Source: Blattamonas nauphoetae (lineage: Eukaryota; Preaxostyla; Oxymonadida). From it: a stretch of 64,000 bases of DNA. Positions 1 to 8,849 of this stretch are shown here, piece by piece; the first letter of the stretch is position 1, and each line of letters opens with the position of its first letter. Below the pieces are notes generated by a model, which saw nothing but the letters and a program-made list of their open reading frames with translations, was not told the origin of the DNA and ran no database searches. The position numbers and the translations under genes are program-made. Where the stretch lies: positions 1 through 64,000 of the forward strand of contig JARBJD010000194.1 in NCBI GenBank assembly GCA_033064195.1. The letters run 5' to 3'.

Positions 1-88
1 TTGACTCCAGAGTTCATTGCTGAGTTCTCCTAGCGAAAAGCGATCTTCGATCTGAGAACTTTGTTCGTTTTCAATAATGTTTCAAATA

Positions 89-97
89 TTTTTATTT
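89..97 (+). promoter_or_regulatory. T-rich promoter box, small first gene
   Basis: TTTTTATTT lies about 8 nt before the ATG at 105. It matches the box found before the other genes of the element. Confidence 0.55.
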
Positions 98-104
98 CAT
101 TGAA

Positions 105-413
105 ATGTCATCACTAAAGATATTAGAACCGTTTGATCCAGAACAAAAGGAGTTCACAAACATTCACGACTTTCAGAGATACTTGGAGAAGAATAGAAAA
201 GAACTGAATGAGTACACGACACAGAAATTGAATAGGATGATCCAAATTGATGGATATCGAATCACAAAAATAAGAGGTGAGATTGCACTGAGGAAACGAT
301 ATGTTGATGCTTCCACTCCTCCTAATTCACTCTCGATTGATCAGAGATTATCAGACATTGAAGAATCAATTCGAGCCCTGACAGACACTCTGCATGAGGC
401 TTCGAAGTCTTGA
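105..413 (+). CDS. Small element protein, unknown (102 aa)
   Basis: A 102-residue charged protein, probably mostly helical, with a predicted coiled-coil-like C-terminal third rich in Asp, Glu, Ile and Leu. I do not recognise the family. The ATG at 105 follows a T-rich box with the same spacing as its neighbours, which supports the start. It lies tail-to-tail with the packaging ATPase region. A role as a small DNA-binding or virion protein is possible, but nothing visible proves it. Confidence 0.6.
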   Translation: MSSLKILEPFDPEQKEFTNIHDFQRYLEKNRKELNEYTTQKLNRMIQIDGYRITKIRGEIALRKRYVDASTPPNSLSIDQRLSDIEESIRALTDTLHEASKS

Positions 414-441
414 CGAGACCATTGGAAACTTAATTCAAGAA

Positions 442-1324
442 TTAACGGACAGTTCGGTTTAAACCTTCTTTGTTGATCTCAGTCAGCAACTGCATCTGTG
501 TTGTATCGAAGTAGAATTGCTTCACATTTTGTTTCCGTTGATAGAGATTCCAGAAGTGTCGAATGTCAATTGGTGAGTTCAACTGAGGATATACTCGACT
601 AATTCGTTCTTTTGTTGAATCCTCCAAAGATCCACATTGAATCAATGTTTGACTTCATATCTGCTGACAAACTGAAGAGTTCATGCATCGTCAGAAAGAA
701 TATGAACTTTGGTTGTCGATTCTCTAGTAATAAGTCCATCATTGTCATTCTATTTTTGGACGTTCTACGTTCACCTAGTATTCTGCGACAGTCATCAAGA
801 AGGATAATCGTTTGGAGATTCTTGACTGAGAAATCATCAATATAAAGTGAGTCAAAGAGATTCTCTCTGCATTCATCAGTGATTCTGTTTTGCCACTGAT
901 TGTCTATGATCTCTTCATACGCAGCTTTCGATTCAGAGAGTTCCAACAGAAATGGAAGTGCATCATCATATTTGACTTTCACATATGGAACGTTCAGGAT
1001 TGGTTTGAATTTATCGAATGTCGGATCGATGTTCTTGTCAGTGACGAAGACAAAGAGGTGAAAGAGTTCGTTTCTGACTTGAACATTTTGGAGTTTGGCA
1101 ACTTCTCGAAGAGCATTAAATGTTTTCCCACTTCCTCTGTTTCCCACAAGGACATTGACACTATTGCGATTGAAATTCAGATCTGGATGTATTTGTGATT
1201 GCACTTCATGAGAAACATTCCTATTTGATGCTTCACTTAATTTTGCATTCACGTATGCTGTAAGCGAAGAGGGCTCTGCCCTCCGTAACAATGTTGACAT
1301 TGTTGTTAATGGAGATTTCTTCAT
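442..1324 (-). CDS. Packaging ATPase region (A32/FtsK-HerA type)
   Basis: Genome-packaging ATPase of the DJR-capsid virus lineage, which drives DNA into the virion. The Walker A motif GNRGSGKT lies about 60 residues from the start, and a Walker B-like IILLDDC lies in the middle. After that comes a segment resembling the sensor region of poxvirus A32/Polinton ATPases. It is transcribed opposite to the flanking virion-type genes, with its start at 1324 close to the divergent gene at 1386. The family call is strong on Walker A and context; the subfamily is inference. Confidence 0.75.
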
Positions 1325-1358
1325 TTGTGATTTAACTCTAATTAAAATATACTTTTGG

Positions 1359-1371
1359 TTTTTTTATTTTG
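1359..1371 (+). promoter_or_regulatory. T-rich promoter box, 320-aa gene
   Basis: A T-run interrupted by one A, ending in TTTTG, lies about 14 nt before the ATG at 1386. It belongs to the element-wide set of boxes. Confidence 0.55.
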
Positions 1372-1385
1372 TATGAAAACACACA

Positions 1386-2348
1386 ATGTCACAAAAGATA
1401 GTGTACGTTCAACCACAAAGAAAAGCACAAGCGAAGAAACCAAAAATGAGATACGGACCGGAGACTCAAGCAGCATTGAAACGAATCTATGCCGACGATG
1501 ATATTCAAACCAGACGCAATGATGTTCTGTGCAGTCTTCCATCAGCGTTAGAATACATCAAGAGAACTGGACGAAATTGGACTGCGAAAATAGAACAATA
1601 CGGACAAGTTCCTGATGTGATGGTGTACGATAATGATACTGGAGATCTGATTGCAGTCAATGGTGCCATGCTAACTCCATACAACAGTAGACCAGTCAAA
1701 GAGACATACTACGCAATGAATCCAACACCAGATATGCGAAGACAGAAACCATACACATCGTTCAATCAAGAGAATGGAAGGAAAATCAAAGCTGTACATC
1801 GGAATTTCCTCAAAAATGGAACATACGATTTGCCAACCAATTATCGAGACATCAGTTATACAGATTTGAAAACACAAAGATCTCAACAACCATATGCAAT
1901 AATGAAGAGAGCTGTTGGTGAACACATGACAGACACATTAAAACTAACTCGTGCAAATCGAAGCAATCCAACTGATCCCAGCAAGAATGTGTTAGACAAT
2001 ATGGTGTTCAATTCAATTCAATCACAGATTGCACCACTAATGTGGGATCAATGGCTTATTGATCATGTTCAGGACTACAATCCCAGTATGAAACAAAAGA
2101 AAGCCTTCAAGGATCAGATTTATCCAGTGTTTCTCCAAATGATTACTCAAGATCCAACGTATTTATCGGAATACTGTACTCACTATTCACATCAGATATC
2201 AACACAATTGAATCAACTGAAAGCCAAAGCATTCAAAACAGTCACAGATGATGATATCAGTGGATACCAATCTGAGATGCCTGGATATTATCGATTTGCA
2301 CAGTTGGATAGTTCTGGAATGGGAAATTTAGATCGAGCAGAATTGTGA
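1386..2348 (+). CDS. Element protein, unknown (320 aa)
   Basis: A 320-residue protein with a basic N-terminus (many Lys and Arg in the first 30 residues), then a Tyr-rich, Asn-rich middle and a helical C-terminal half. There is no signal peptide or membrane segment. I recognise no family. It lies first in the rightward block that leads into the capsid genes and carries the shared T-rich promoter box, so a virion or assembly role is a reasonable inference from context only. Confidence 0.65.
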   Translation: MSQKIVYVQPQRKAQAKKPKMRYGPETQAALKRIYADDDIQTRRNDVLCSLPSALEYIKRTGRNWTAKIEQYGQVPDVMVYDNDTGDLIAVNGAMLTPYNSRPVKETYYAMNPTPDMRRQKPYTSFNQENGRKIKAVHRNFLKNGTYDLPTNYRDISYTDLKTQRSQQPYAIMKRAVGEHMTDTLKLTRANRSNPTDPSKNVLDNMVFNSIQSQIAPLMWDQWLIDHVQDYNPSMKQKKAFKDQIYPVFLQMITQDPTYLSEYCTHYSHQISTQLNQLKAKAFKTVTDDDISGYQSEMPGYYRFAQLDSSGMGNLDRAEL

Positions 2349-2368
2349 ATTTAAAAACATTAATATAT

Positions 2369-2381
2369 ATTTTTTATTTTT
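2369..2381 (+). promoter_or_regulatory. T-rich promoter box, 190-aa gene
   Basis: TTTTTTATTTTT-type box about 10 nt before the ATG at 2392. Confidence 0.6.
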
Positions 2382-2391
2382 ATAGAAAGTG

Positions 2392-2964
2392 ATGCAACCA
2401 ATTCTAAGTTGTCAATTTACGAAACACACAAGTTCTTCTTCAGTACCAACATCAATCACCAACAATGTCATCATCGATAACAAAGGCTCGAATTCTGGAA
2501 GATTGAATAATGACCAGAGCGCAAATGTGGAGCTTGAAAATGAACGAGGTGCCTATGATCCACCACTGGAGACATATCCATCAGCACCGATTCAAAGTCG
2601 TTCAATTCCACTGCGAGAATACACATCAAACATTTCAGCATTCAAAGATCAACTATTGTTAGTGTACAAGAATGCTTTCGCTTGTGAAAAGAAACTACTG
2701 AATAATCTCATTGAACCATCAAAGAAACTGATCACCAACCAAAGTGATTTATGTGCACTGATTGCGACACTCACTGGGATCAACGATGTGGTGATCGAAC
2801 TGGATGACCTGTCTGATAAGTGTTTATGTCTGAATAAACTCCCAATCTTTCGAACCATTTTCAAGATCCTTGTTGGTGGAAAAGACATGAGCATTGCCTA
2901 CAACGAAGCATACAATACCATTCTCAATTATGGCATTTCTCTAACAAAGGCAATACCCCGTTAG
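2392..2964 (+). CDS. Element protein, unknown (190 aa)
   Basis: About 190 residues. The N-terminal third is low-complexity (Ser, Thr, Asn) and the C-terminal two thirds look helical, with hydrophobic stretches. The ATG at 2392 is chosen because it follows the T-rich box at the usual distance; an in-frame GTG lies one codon upstream. No known domain was recognised. It lies between the 320-aa gene and the small MAPG genes, in the same direction, which suggests the same late virion-gene block. Confidence 0.6.
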   Translation: MQPILSCQFTKHTSSSSVPTSITNNVIIDNKGSNSGRLNNDQSANVELENERGAYDPPLETYPSAPIQSRSIPLREYTSNISAFKDQLLLVYKNAFACEKKLLNNLIEPSKKLITNQSDLCALIATLTGINDVVIELDDLSDKCLCLNKLPIFRTIFKILVGGKDMSIAYNEAYNTILNYGISLTKAIPR

Positions 2965-3017
2965 GGCAGAAATCTCTTCTGAGATTATTTCCTCGCTAAA
3001 AATATAAATGAATTGTA

Positions 3018-3029
3018 TTTTTTATTTTT
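3018..3029 (+). promoter_or_regulatory. T-rich promoter box, first MAPG gene
   Basis: TTTTTTATTTTT, 6 nt before the ATG at 3036. Confidence 0.6.
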
Positions 3030-3035
3030 ACATAA

Positions 3036-3344
3036 ATGGCACCAGGAAGTTTCAACAAACTCAAAAATATCGGCAAGCAATTCTTTCAATTCATCAAACC
3101 TCTAGCTCCAACATTACTACAAGTCGGTGGTGGATTGCTCTCTCAAACGAACAGTAAATTTGGACAAACAGCAGGAAGAATACTCAATGGCTTAGGAGGA
3201 ATGATGGACGTTTATCAACAAAATAAGGTGATCAATCGTCAACAAAAACCACAGATGATCGAGTACGAACCACCTCGAAATGGACGATTCTCAAATGATG
3301 ATATGCCGCTCTCGTCCAATTCCAAAATTCAATTCAAAGGATAA
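3036..3344 (+). CDS. Small MAPG protein 1 (102 aa)
   Basis: A 102-residue protein beginning MAPG. It has an amphipathic, Gly-rich first half (FNKLKNIGKQFF) and a polar, basic second half. The next gene also begins MAPG and has a comparable hydrophobic or amphipathic N-terminal half, so the two look like diverged paralogues. In adenovirus-like and Polinton-like viruses, small proteins in this position next to the capsid genes include minor capsid or core proteins (pVI- or pX-like). That role is inference. Confidence 0.6.
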   Translation: MAPGSFNKLKNIGKQFFQFIKPLAPTLLQVGGGLLSQTNSKFGQTAGRILNGLGGMMDVYQQNKVINRQQKPQMIEYEPPRNGRFSNDDMPLSSNSKIQFKG

Positions 3345-3365
3345 ACATTCACTAGTATTCGAATA

Positions 3366-3376
3366 TTTTTATTTTT
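3366..3376 (+). promoter_or_regulatory. T-rich promoter box, second MAPG gene
   Basis: TTTTTATTTTT, 6 nt before the ATG at 3383. Confidence 0.6.
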
Positions 3377-3382
3377 ATTAAA

Positions 3383-3688
3383 ATGGCACCAGGTTGGTTA
3401 TCAAAATTAGCAGCAGTCGGAAAAAATATACTCAGAGTTGGAGCTCCATTTCTGAATCTCATTCCCTTCGTTGGACCATTGATTTCTAAGGTAGCACAGA
3501 CAGGTATTGAAATGATTCCAAATGTGAAGTCGGATCAGCAAATCCACGCAGAAAAGATGGCACAATACGAGCAAGCAATCAATGAAGGAAACACTGCAGT
3601 TGCGAATAAACTCAGAGGTGAAATACTGAGACTGGAAGAAAAGCTGAAGCCGAAGGTTAAGGTGAAGAAACCAAAAAAGAAAAAGTAA
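3383..3688 (+). CDS. Small MAPG protein 2, basic tail (101 aa)
   Basis: A 101-residue protein beginning MAPGWLSKL. It has a hydrophobic segment around residues 20-40, a Glu-rich helix and a very basic Lys-rich C-terminus (PKKKK). The hydrophobic or amphipathic front plus basic tail would suit a DNA-condensing or membrane-active minor virion protein. It is probably a paralogue of the preceding gene. No catalytic motif is visible. Confidence 0.6.
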   Translation: MAPGWLSKLAAVGKNILRVGAPFLNLIPFVGPLISKVAQTGIEMIPNVKSDQQIHAEKMAQYEQAINEGNTAVANKLRGEILRLEEKLKPKVKVKKPKKKK

Positions 3689-3711
3689 CTAGAGTTAAAG
3701 CATAAATGTAA

Positions 3712-3723
3712 TTTTTTATTTTT
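3712..3723 (+). promoter_or_regulatory. T-rich promoter box, capsid gene 1
   Basis: TTTTTTATTTTT-type box, about 6 nt before the ATG at 3730. Confidence 0.6.
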
Positions 3724-3729
3724 GTTAAA

Positions 3730-5592
3730 ATGAACTCGCATATAACACATCTGACAAACAAAAGAACAGGAGCATCTTCATTGACTGGAAATACAACTGG
3801 ATCTATCAAGTACACAAGAGATGATATTGGTCAAATACAACAGCAACTCATGTCTGAGCATCACATCAATTACCTCTTGAACGATGGAGCTCACAGTACT
3901 TCTATTCAGGAATTGAAACCATCAGAGAATGCACGCTTCTACACAGGACAAGAGATAATCATTCCACTCACTGGTAATCAAGACATTTGTCAAATTGATG
4001 ATTCATTCATTACATTCACCATGACAGCGACTCTGAAACTCAACAATTGGAAGACAACTTCTGGTAAAATCGGATCGTACATGAATGAGAGAATCTTCAT
4101 CTTCGTTGGACTCAAGCATTCAGCATCAATCTTTCGTGACCTTACTGTTCTTCACAACAATCAGAGAATCATTAGTACAACAAACAATGATGTATCAATG
4201 GAGTCTCACATCTACAATATGATCAAACCGAAGAGTCAATTGGAGAATCGAAAACATTGTCACACACCTTGGCAGAATGCATGGAACCATGATGAATCTG
4301 TTGCTGGAGTTTACATTCCGATATCAGCATTCACAACAACATCTGGAACTGGTGTATTCAAAGACTCAATTGATATACCAATTCGTGTGTCAATCAATCT
4401 TGAAGATCTTCTCATATTCTCAGGCATGACTGACTATCCTCGTTGTCTCTTTGGAGATCTGAAATTGAGTGTTCACATGAATGAAGATGCATTCGTTTGT
4501 TGTCCTGTCAATCCTGAACTGACATTGAAAAATACACTTTCATCAATTGTTAACAGAACGACAACAGCACCAAAGATTCGAGAATCCACTACCAATTGCA
4601 TTCAGCATCGTCCCTATTTTCTGAATACTCTTGTCACGTTGTGCACAAAGAATTTCGTTCAGATTGGTCAATCATTTCTGCAACCAACAGTAACTCAAGA
4701 TATTGTTTATAATTCAGCTGGAACAGTCACAAAAGAACCAGAATGTGTGAATCAGTACATATCATTGAACATTATGGATTATCGCATTGATGACGTGTAT
4801 TGCATGAGTACTGGATACAAAATGAAAGAAATTGCGAAAGAGAATCTGAAGCAGATGTATCAGAATCGTCCCGGAACGATCCCAGCAGAAAAGATCTCAT
4901 TCTATCCATTTCAGAAGACACCAACGGCATCAGGAATTGATTGCACTCAGCAAATGGTTCTCGTAAATGCCAAAGATATTATGCTTCTCTTCCGTCACTA
5001 CGATAATGAAGTCATTTGTTTTCACAATCCAATGCAGAAGAATATCCAAGTGAATCTACTCAGCAAGTATTATCCAGAACAACCAACAACAACTATTGGA
5101 GCTCGTTTCTACCAGTTCGCATTGTCAACTCTCAATCTAGATTCGTATTTGACTGTTCCTGATGATTTGGAGCGATCACTGACCGATTCTCTCGTTGAAG
5201 AGAAACTCACAGGTGATGGTTCATATTCTGGTGAAACAATGACAAGAGTGCGACCGATTCATGACAATACTGACTTCCTTTTGTGCTTCTCAACACAGAG
5301 AAGTGGATGTCCAACAAACTGCAATGATTCCATCAGCTCCAAAGGTCAAAATGTTCCTGTCACATTGAGATCACAACCGATCTATCAAGGTTTGATTGAC
5401 ACATACTACAATGTTTACAATCCAAGTCAAAGTGGTAGCAACATGACAACATTTACTCATCCTCCAGCACCGATTCTAGCAACCACTGCAACAACGTGGT
5501 GGGTATTGCGATATAGTAATGGCGAACCAAAAGTTGAATACTATCCAAATCACACATTGAAAGCACTACACAAAGATTTGGGAATCATGTAG
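3730..5592 (+). CDS. Capsid-type protein 1 (620 aa)
   Basis: A 620-residue beta-rich protein without signal peptide or membrane segment. Its size and its position after the small virion genes fit a major capsid or hexon-type protein of a double-jelly-roll virus. It aligns by eye with the next gene at several places: the block around residues 130-180 with its KHC motif, the CLFGDLKLSVHM segment, and the C-terminal PPAPILA followed by aromatic residues. The two are therefore paralogues. Which is the true major capsid protein cannot be decided from sequence alone; one could be a penton or second capsid protein. Confidence 0.7.
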   Translation: MNSHITHLTNKRTGASSLTGNTTGSIKYTRDDIGQIQQQLMSEHHINYLLNDGAHSTSIQELKPSENARFYTGQEIIIPLTGNQDICQIDDSFITFTMTATLKLNNWKTTSGKIGSYMNERIFIFVGLKHSASIFRDLTVLHNNQRIISTTNNDVSMESHIYNMIKPKSQLENRKHCHTPWQNAWNHDESVAGVYIPISAFTTTSGTGVFKDSIDIPIRVSINLEDLLIFSGMTDYPRCLFGDLKLSVHMNEDAFVCCPVNPELTLKNTLSSIVNRTTTAPKIRESTTNCIQHRPYFLNTLVTLCTKNFVQIGQSFLQPTVTQDIVYNSAGTVTKEPECVNQYISLNIMDYRIDDVYCMSTGYKMKEIAKENLKQMYQNRPGTIPAEKISFYPFQKTPTASGIDCTQQMVLVNAKDIMLLFRHYDNEVICFHNPMQKNIQVNLLSKYYPEQPTTTIGARFYQFALSTLNLDSYLTVPDDLERSLTDSLVEEKLTGDGSYSGETMTRVRPIHDNTDFLLCFSTQRSGCPTNCNDSISSKGQNVPVTLRSQPIYQGLIDTYYNVYNPSQSGSNMTTFTHPPAPILATTATTWWVLRYSNGEPKVEYYPNHTLKALHKDLGIM

Positions 5593-5626
5593 AGACAAAA
5601 CAGGAAAAGAAATTATTGATATTGTA

Positions 5627-5638
5627 TTTTTTATTTTT
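5627..5638 (+). promoter_or_regulatory. T-rich promoter box, capsid gene 2
   Basis: TTTTTTATTTTT, 6 nt before the ATG at 5645. Confidence 0.6.
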
Positions 5639-5644
5639 CTATAA

Positions 5645-7288
5645 ATGAGAAGTATAAGAGCAAATCAATCAAAACCAACATCGACATTAATTGAACAAAT
5701 TGAAGTGCAATCGTACATGCCGAAACAGTGGGATTCAGAACCTCATGTGTATTCCATCCAAGAAGTGCATCCTACCAATCCTCCCATGCCATGTAGAATC
5801 GGAGATGAGATTGAAGTTCCATTGTGCTATGACGGACATGATGTGACTGAATTTGCGAAGAGTCATTTGCGAATCGATCTCACCGTTACCGTTCCATTTC
5901 ATCAACCAACAATGCATTTTCAAGGAGGAGCTGAAGTCTACGGAATGTTCTACGGCTACAAATCATCATCAGATGCCATTCGAGACATGAGACTCGTCGA
6001 CAGTCAAGGGAACATCATCGACAATTCACTTCAGAATAATCACATTCACGAATCATTCCTTTATCACACATTCAAGTCACATGAAGAGAAAAACAACATG
6101 AAGCATTGTTACAGTCTTTGGGAAAATGTTCAGAGAATGGATCCAAGTATCTGTGGATTCTATCACACTCCAATCGAGGATCCAGATACTCCAACGATCA
6201 CATTTACGATTCCGTTAGTGATTCCATTTGTGAATCTCCTTCCACTGAGTACCTTTGATCAGTATCCAAATTCAATCTTTGGCAATCTGCGTTTGAGATT
6301 TCATTTGACAACTGATTCACTCGTGTATTGTCCGATTCGATTATCAACTGTCATTAGAAAAAATCTTGAGAATGCTCGCGATCGAAAGCCAGATAGGTTA
6401 TTGGGTGAAATGACAAATCGTCCTCAGATGGATTTTATGCGTGAAGGAGAATACACGAATGTGACACAGGAATTTACCCAATTGGGAAATCCGATATTAC
6501 AATTTGATGTTTATGAGGATGCTCCAATTCCGGAGTATCGTACCGAATCAGTCGTTTCATCTGTTCTGAATTCATCAGTGGACAAAGTAACGTCAATTTG
6601 CTATGGATATCAAATCACTGATGCCACAAAGCAATCCCTCTTCAACACGTATTCAAAGATATTATACGTCTTGAAAGCAGAAAGAATTGACACACAATCA
6701 TTTCAATCAAAAGCAAATGCAATGGGAGTGAGATCAAACATCAGTATCAAACTCAACAATCTCATGAATCTGATGTGCTTATTCCCCGAAAGACCAAATG
6801 AATGTACAGTCTTCAGAAATCCTCATTATGTTGGTCAATTCGAAATGCTTGGATCCAACTTTCCCAATTTCCCAATGTCAACAATCTCACCCGAGTTCTA
6901 TCAAATGATGATGGTGAATGGTGATTTCATTGGTTGTTCAGCAACAGAAGAATTTGAAAATTCCATTTGTATGCCACGTACGTTTGACTTCAAAGGAATC
7001 GAATACAAGAGGAATAGAGCTGTCACAGATGCGACTTCTTTCACGTTCATGGTTCCAACAGATCGAAGTGAAATTGCTGGTGGAGAAGAAGGAATTTCAA
7101 CATCAGAGTCAGTCAATATTGTCTATCGAGGCACACCAATCAAACAAGGTGAACTTGATCCATATTTCACTTCTACTACAGAAGGTCCTCCTCCACCAAT
7201 ATTGGCGTTGCATCAAGCTTCATACTGGCTATTTTGGATTGAGAATGGACAACCACGAGTGCGATATGTCATTGATCGTCGTCTGTAA
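5645..7288 (+). CDS. Capsid-type protein 2 (547 aa)
   Basis: A 547-residue protein related along its length to the preceding 620-aa protein. Shared landmarks are FYGYKSSSDAIRDMRL near residue 100, a MKHCYSLWENV block, SIFGNLRLRFHL near residue 215 and a C-terminal PPPPILALHQ followed by WLFW. Length and composition suit a DJR major capsid protein. It lies only about 50 bp after its paralogue, each gene having its own promoter box. It could be the major capsid protein with the 620-aa copy as a second shell component, or the reverse. Confidence 0.7.
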   Translation: MRSIRANQSKPTSTLIEQIEVQSYMPKQWDSEPHVYSIQEVHPTNPPMPCRIGDEIEVPLCYDGHDVTEFAKSHLRIDLTVTVPFHQPTMHFQGGAEVYGMFYGYKSSSDAIRDMRLVDSQGNIIDNSLQNNHIHESFLYHTFKSHEEKNNMKHCYSLWENVQRMDPSICGFYHTPIEDPDTPTITFTIPLVIPFVNLLPLSTFDQYPNSIFGNLRLRFHLTTDSLVYCPIRLSTVIRKNLENARDRKPDRLLGEMTNRPQMDFMREGEYTNVTQEFTQLGNPILQFDVYEDAPIPEYRTESVVSSVLNSSVDKVTSICYGYQITDATKQSLFNTYSKILYVLKAERIDTQSFQSKANAMGVRSNISIKLNNLMNLMCLFPERPNECTVFRNPHYVGQFEMLGSNFPNFPMSTISPEFYQMMMVNGDFIGCSATEEFENSICMPRTFDFKGIEYKRNRAVTDATSFTFMVPTDRSEIAGGEEGISTSESVNIVYRGTPIKQGELDPYFTSTTEGPPPPILALHQASYWLFWIENGQPRVRYVIDRRL

Positions 7289-7327
7289 GAAGCATATGAA
7301 GAAGTTAAACGTGGTTATTAAGATGAA

Positions 7328-7339
7328 TTTTTTATTTTT
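7328..7339 (+). promoter_or_regulatory. T-rich promoter box, 136-aa gene
   Basis: TTTTTTATTTTT, 13 nt before the ATG at 7353. Confidence 0.55.
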
Positions 7340-7352
7340 GTTTAAAACAGTA

Positions 7353-7763
7353 ATGGTGAAGCGATACTTCTCAATTCAGAATTCTCACATAGCTCAACTC
7401 CCTCCTGATTTTCCCAATTCTAGAAAACAAAAATACATCTACTTTCTTGACTGCAAACTCATTCATGTGAAGGAAGAGATTGGTGAGACTTCAACGGTTA
7501 TTTCAAAGGATATTCCTCAACACATCACAATCCATGGCGATTGGATCCAGACAGATGCATTCAATGACTCGTTTGTTGCTTTCTGTAACGAACAGATTGC
7601 GAAGCGAAAGAAGTGGGAACTAACTACTCGACAATCAATTGTGAAGATCTGGTTCAAAGACAGTTCTGGAGAATCAATCGAGATGGAAACACAAGAGACA
7701 ATCAATGGAAAAATAATCAAAGAGTACTATGAATTCCTTGTTGATCTCATGTTGGAGTCTTGA
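7353..7763 (+). CDS. Element protein, unknown (136 aa)
   Basis: About 136 residues, starting MVKRYFSIQ, with a mixed alpha/beta look and no recognised motif. The start at 7353 is chosen because it follows the T-rich box; the open frame extends further upstream inside the capsid gene in another frame. Its 3' end overlaps the convergent fibre-like gene by a few bases. The role is unknown; its place in the virion-gene block is the only hint. Confidence 0.55.
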   Translation: MVKRYFSIQNSHIAQLPPDFPNSRKQKYIYFLDCKLIHVKEEIGETSTVISKDIPQHITIHGDWIQTDAFNDSFVAFCNEQIAKRKKWELTTRQSIVKIWFKDSSGESIEMETQETINGKIIKEYYEFLVDLMLES

Positions 7764-8685
7764 TCAGGGAGTTATATTTTTGTATGAGTTCATTAATGAT
7801 TGTCTGTTGTTGCCCAACAATTGCACTCAGTTCCTGAATGGCTTTGATACAGAAGCAAGAGAGTTCTGCATAATCAACTTGAAGACAGTCTGGATTTGAA
7901 TCATTCACGACTTCGGGGAATATTTCTTGGATCTGTTGTGCAATTACACCAATGTGTTTCTTCTCGCTTTCCTTCTTCAAGCATTCACATTTCTCTTTGC
8001 AGTTCTTCAAGTGTTCTTCATCTGTCTCATTCTCTATTTGCTTTGTCACTTTATTGATCTTCGAGTCAAATGTATTGAACTGATACTGCACAATTTCGAC
8101 TGTATTCAGTTGTTCAAGAACATCTGGGTATGCTTCAATATTTCTCTTGACTCTTCTGTCTGAAAGCTGAGAAAAACTTCCTGTTGGTGATATTGAAAAT
8201 ACTCCTGAACCAGTGTCCTCATCGTAGTAATACAATGCTGGTGTGTCACAGGGAGACCACATAATAATGCCATCACCATTGAACTGAATTCCTGATGTTT
8301 CTGCAATCGATTGTGAGATTGATATGCCAGACTTAAATGTTGATGACGGATATGTACCAGGATACTTTGGAATAGTTCCCTCTGATATATTCCACTTCGC
8401 TCCATTCAAGTTGATCAATCCTCCAATTTCTGGTGTTGCAATACCAGCTGAACAAGTGATTGATCCATTTGTTGAAACGACGTTTTGGATTGAGGAAATC
8501 GCTGTCTTATGTGCTTCAGTTGTCTTCTTAAGTGTCTCGACTTCTTCCTGATTCGTTCCTAATTCCGTCTGTAGTGAGTGAATGACTGCTGCATTCTCAG
8601 TGATCGTCGAAAGATTATGATCAATCATTTTCTCAATCATTTGTGAATTGTATTTTTGTCGATTCATTTTTGTTTGTTCTTTCAT
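7747..8685 (-). CDS. Fibre-like protein with S74 chaperone domain
   Basis: A protein of about 312 residues with three zones. Residues 1-80 form a helical, Gln-rich coiled coil. A Gly/Ser/Thr-rich beta region typical of trimeric fibres follows. The C-terminus is a peptidase S74 (intramolecular chaperone) domain, with LSDRRVKRNIEAY and GVIAQQIQEIFPEVV as its hallmarks. S74 domains assist trimerisation of phage tail spikes and then cleave themselves off. The ATG at 8685 lies directly after the reverse-strand T-rich box; an ATG six codons later is an alternative start. The likely product is a receptor-binding spike of the element's virion (inference). Confidence 0.75.
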   Translation of the reverse strand: MKEQTKMNRQKYNSQMIEKMIDHNLSTITENAAVIHSLQTELGTNQEEVETLKKTTEAHKTAISSIQNVVSTNGSITCSAGIATPEIGGLINLNGAKWNISEGTIPKYPGTYPSSTFKSGISISQSIAETSGIQFNGDGIIMWSPCDTPALYYYDEDTGSGVFSISPTGSFSQLSDRRVKRNIEAYPDVLEQLNTVEIVQYQFNTFDSKINKVTKQIENETDEEHLKNCKEKCECLKKESEKKHIGVIAQQIQEIFPEVVNDSNPDCLQVDYAELSCFCIKAIQELSAIVGQQQTIINELIQKYNSLIKTPT

Positions 8686-8845
8686 TGAAATAAAAATTCT
8701 TGATTCCCTCATGAACATACGTCACCGGCACATTATTTCTGACATACTCAGAGACTAGCGAACAGTTCTCTTCTCTCATTGATTCAATTAATGCTTGTTC
8801 TGAACATACTCGACGTCTTTCCTTGTACATCGCAGTTGGATTCAT
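8633..8845 (-). CDS. Small element protein, doubtful (70 aa)
   Basis: A 70-residue open frame beginning MNPTAMYKERRR, highly charged. A TTTTTTTAATTTG stretch upstream resembles the element's promoter box only loosely. It overlaps the start of the fibre-like gene by about 50 nt in another frame. No family was recognised; it could be a chance open frame. Confidence 0.3.
   Translation of the reverse strand: MNPTAMYKERRRVCSEQALIESMREENCSLVSEYVRNNVPVTYVHEGIKNFYFNERTNKNESTKIQFTND
8688..8696 (-). promoter_or_regulatory. T-rich promoter box, fibre-like gene
   Basis: Read on the minus strand, TTTTTATTT lies immediately before the ATG at 8685, as in the first gene of the element. Confidence 0.5.
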
Positions 8846-8849
8846 TTAA

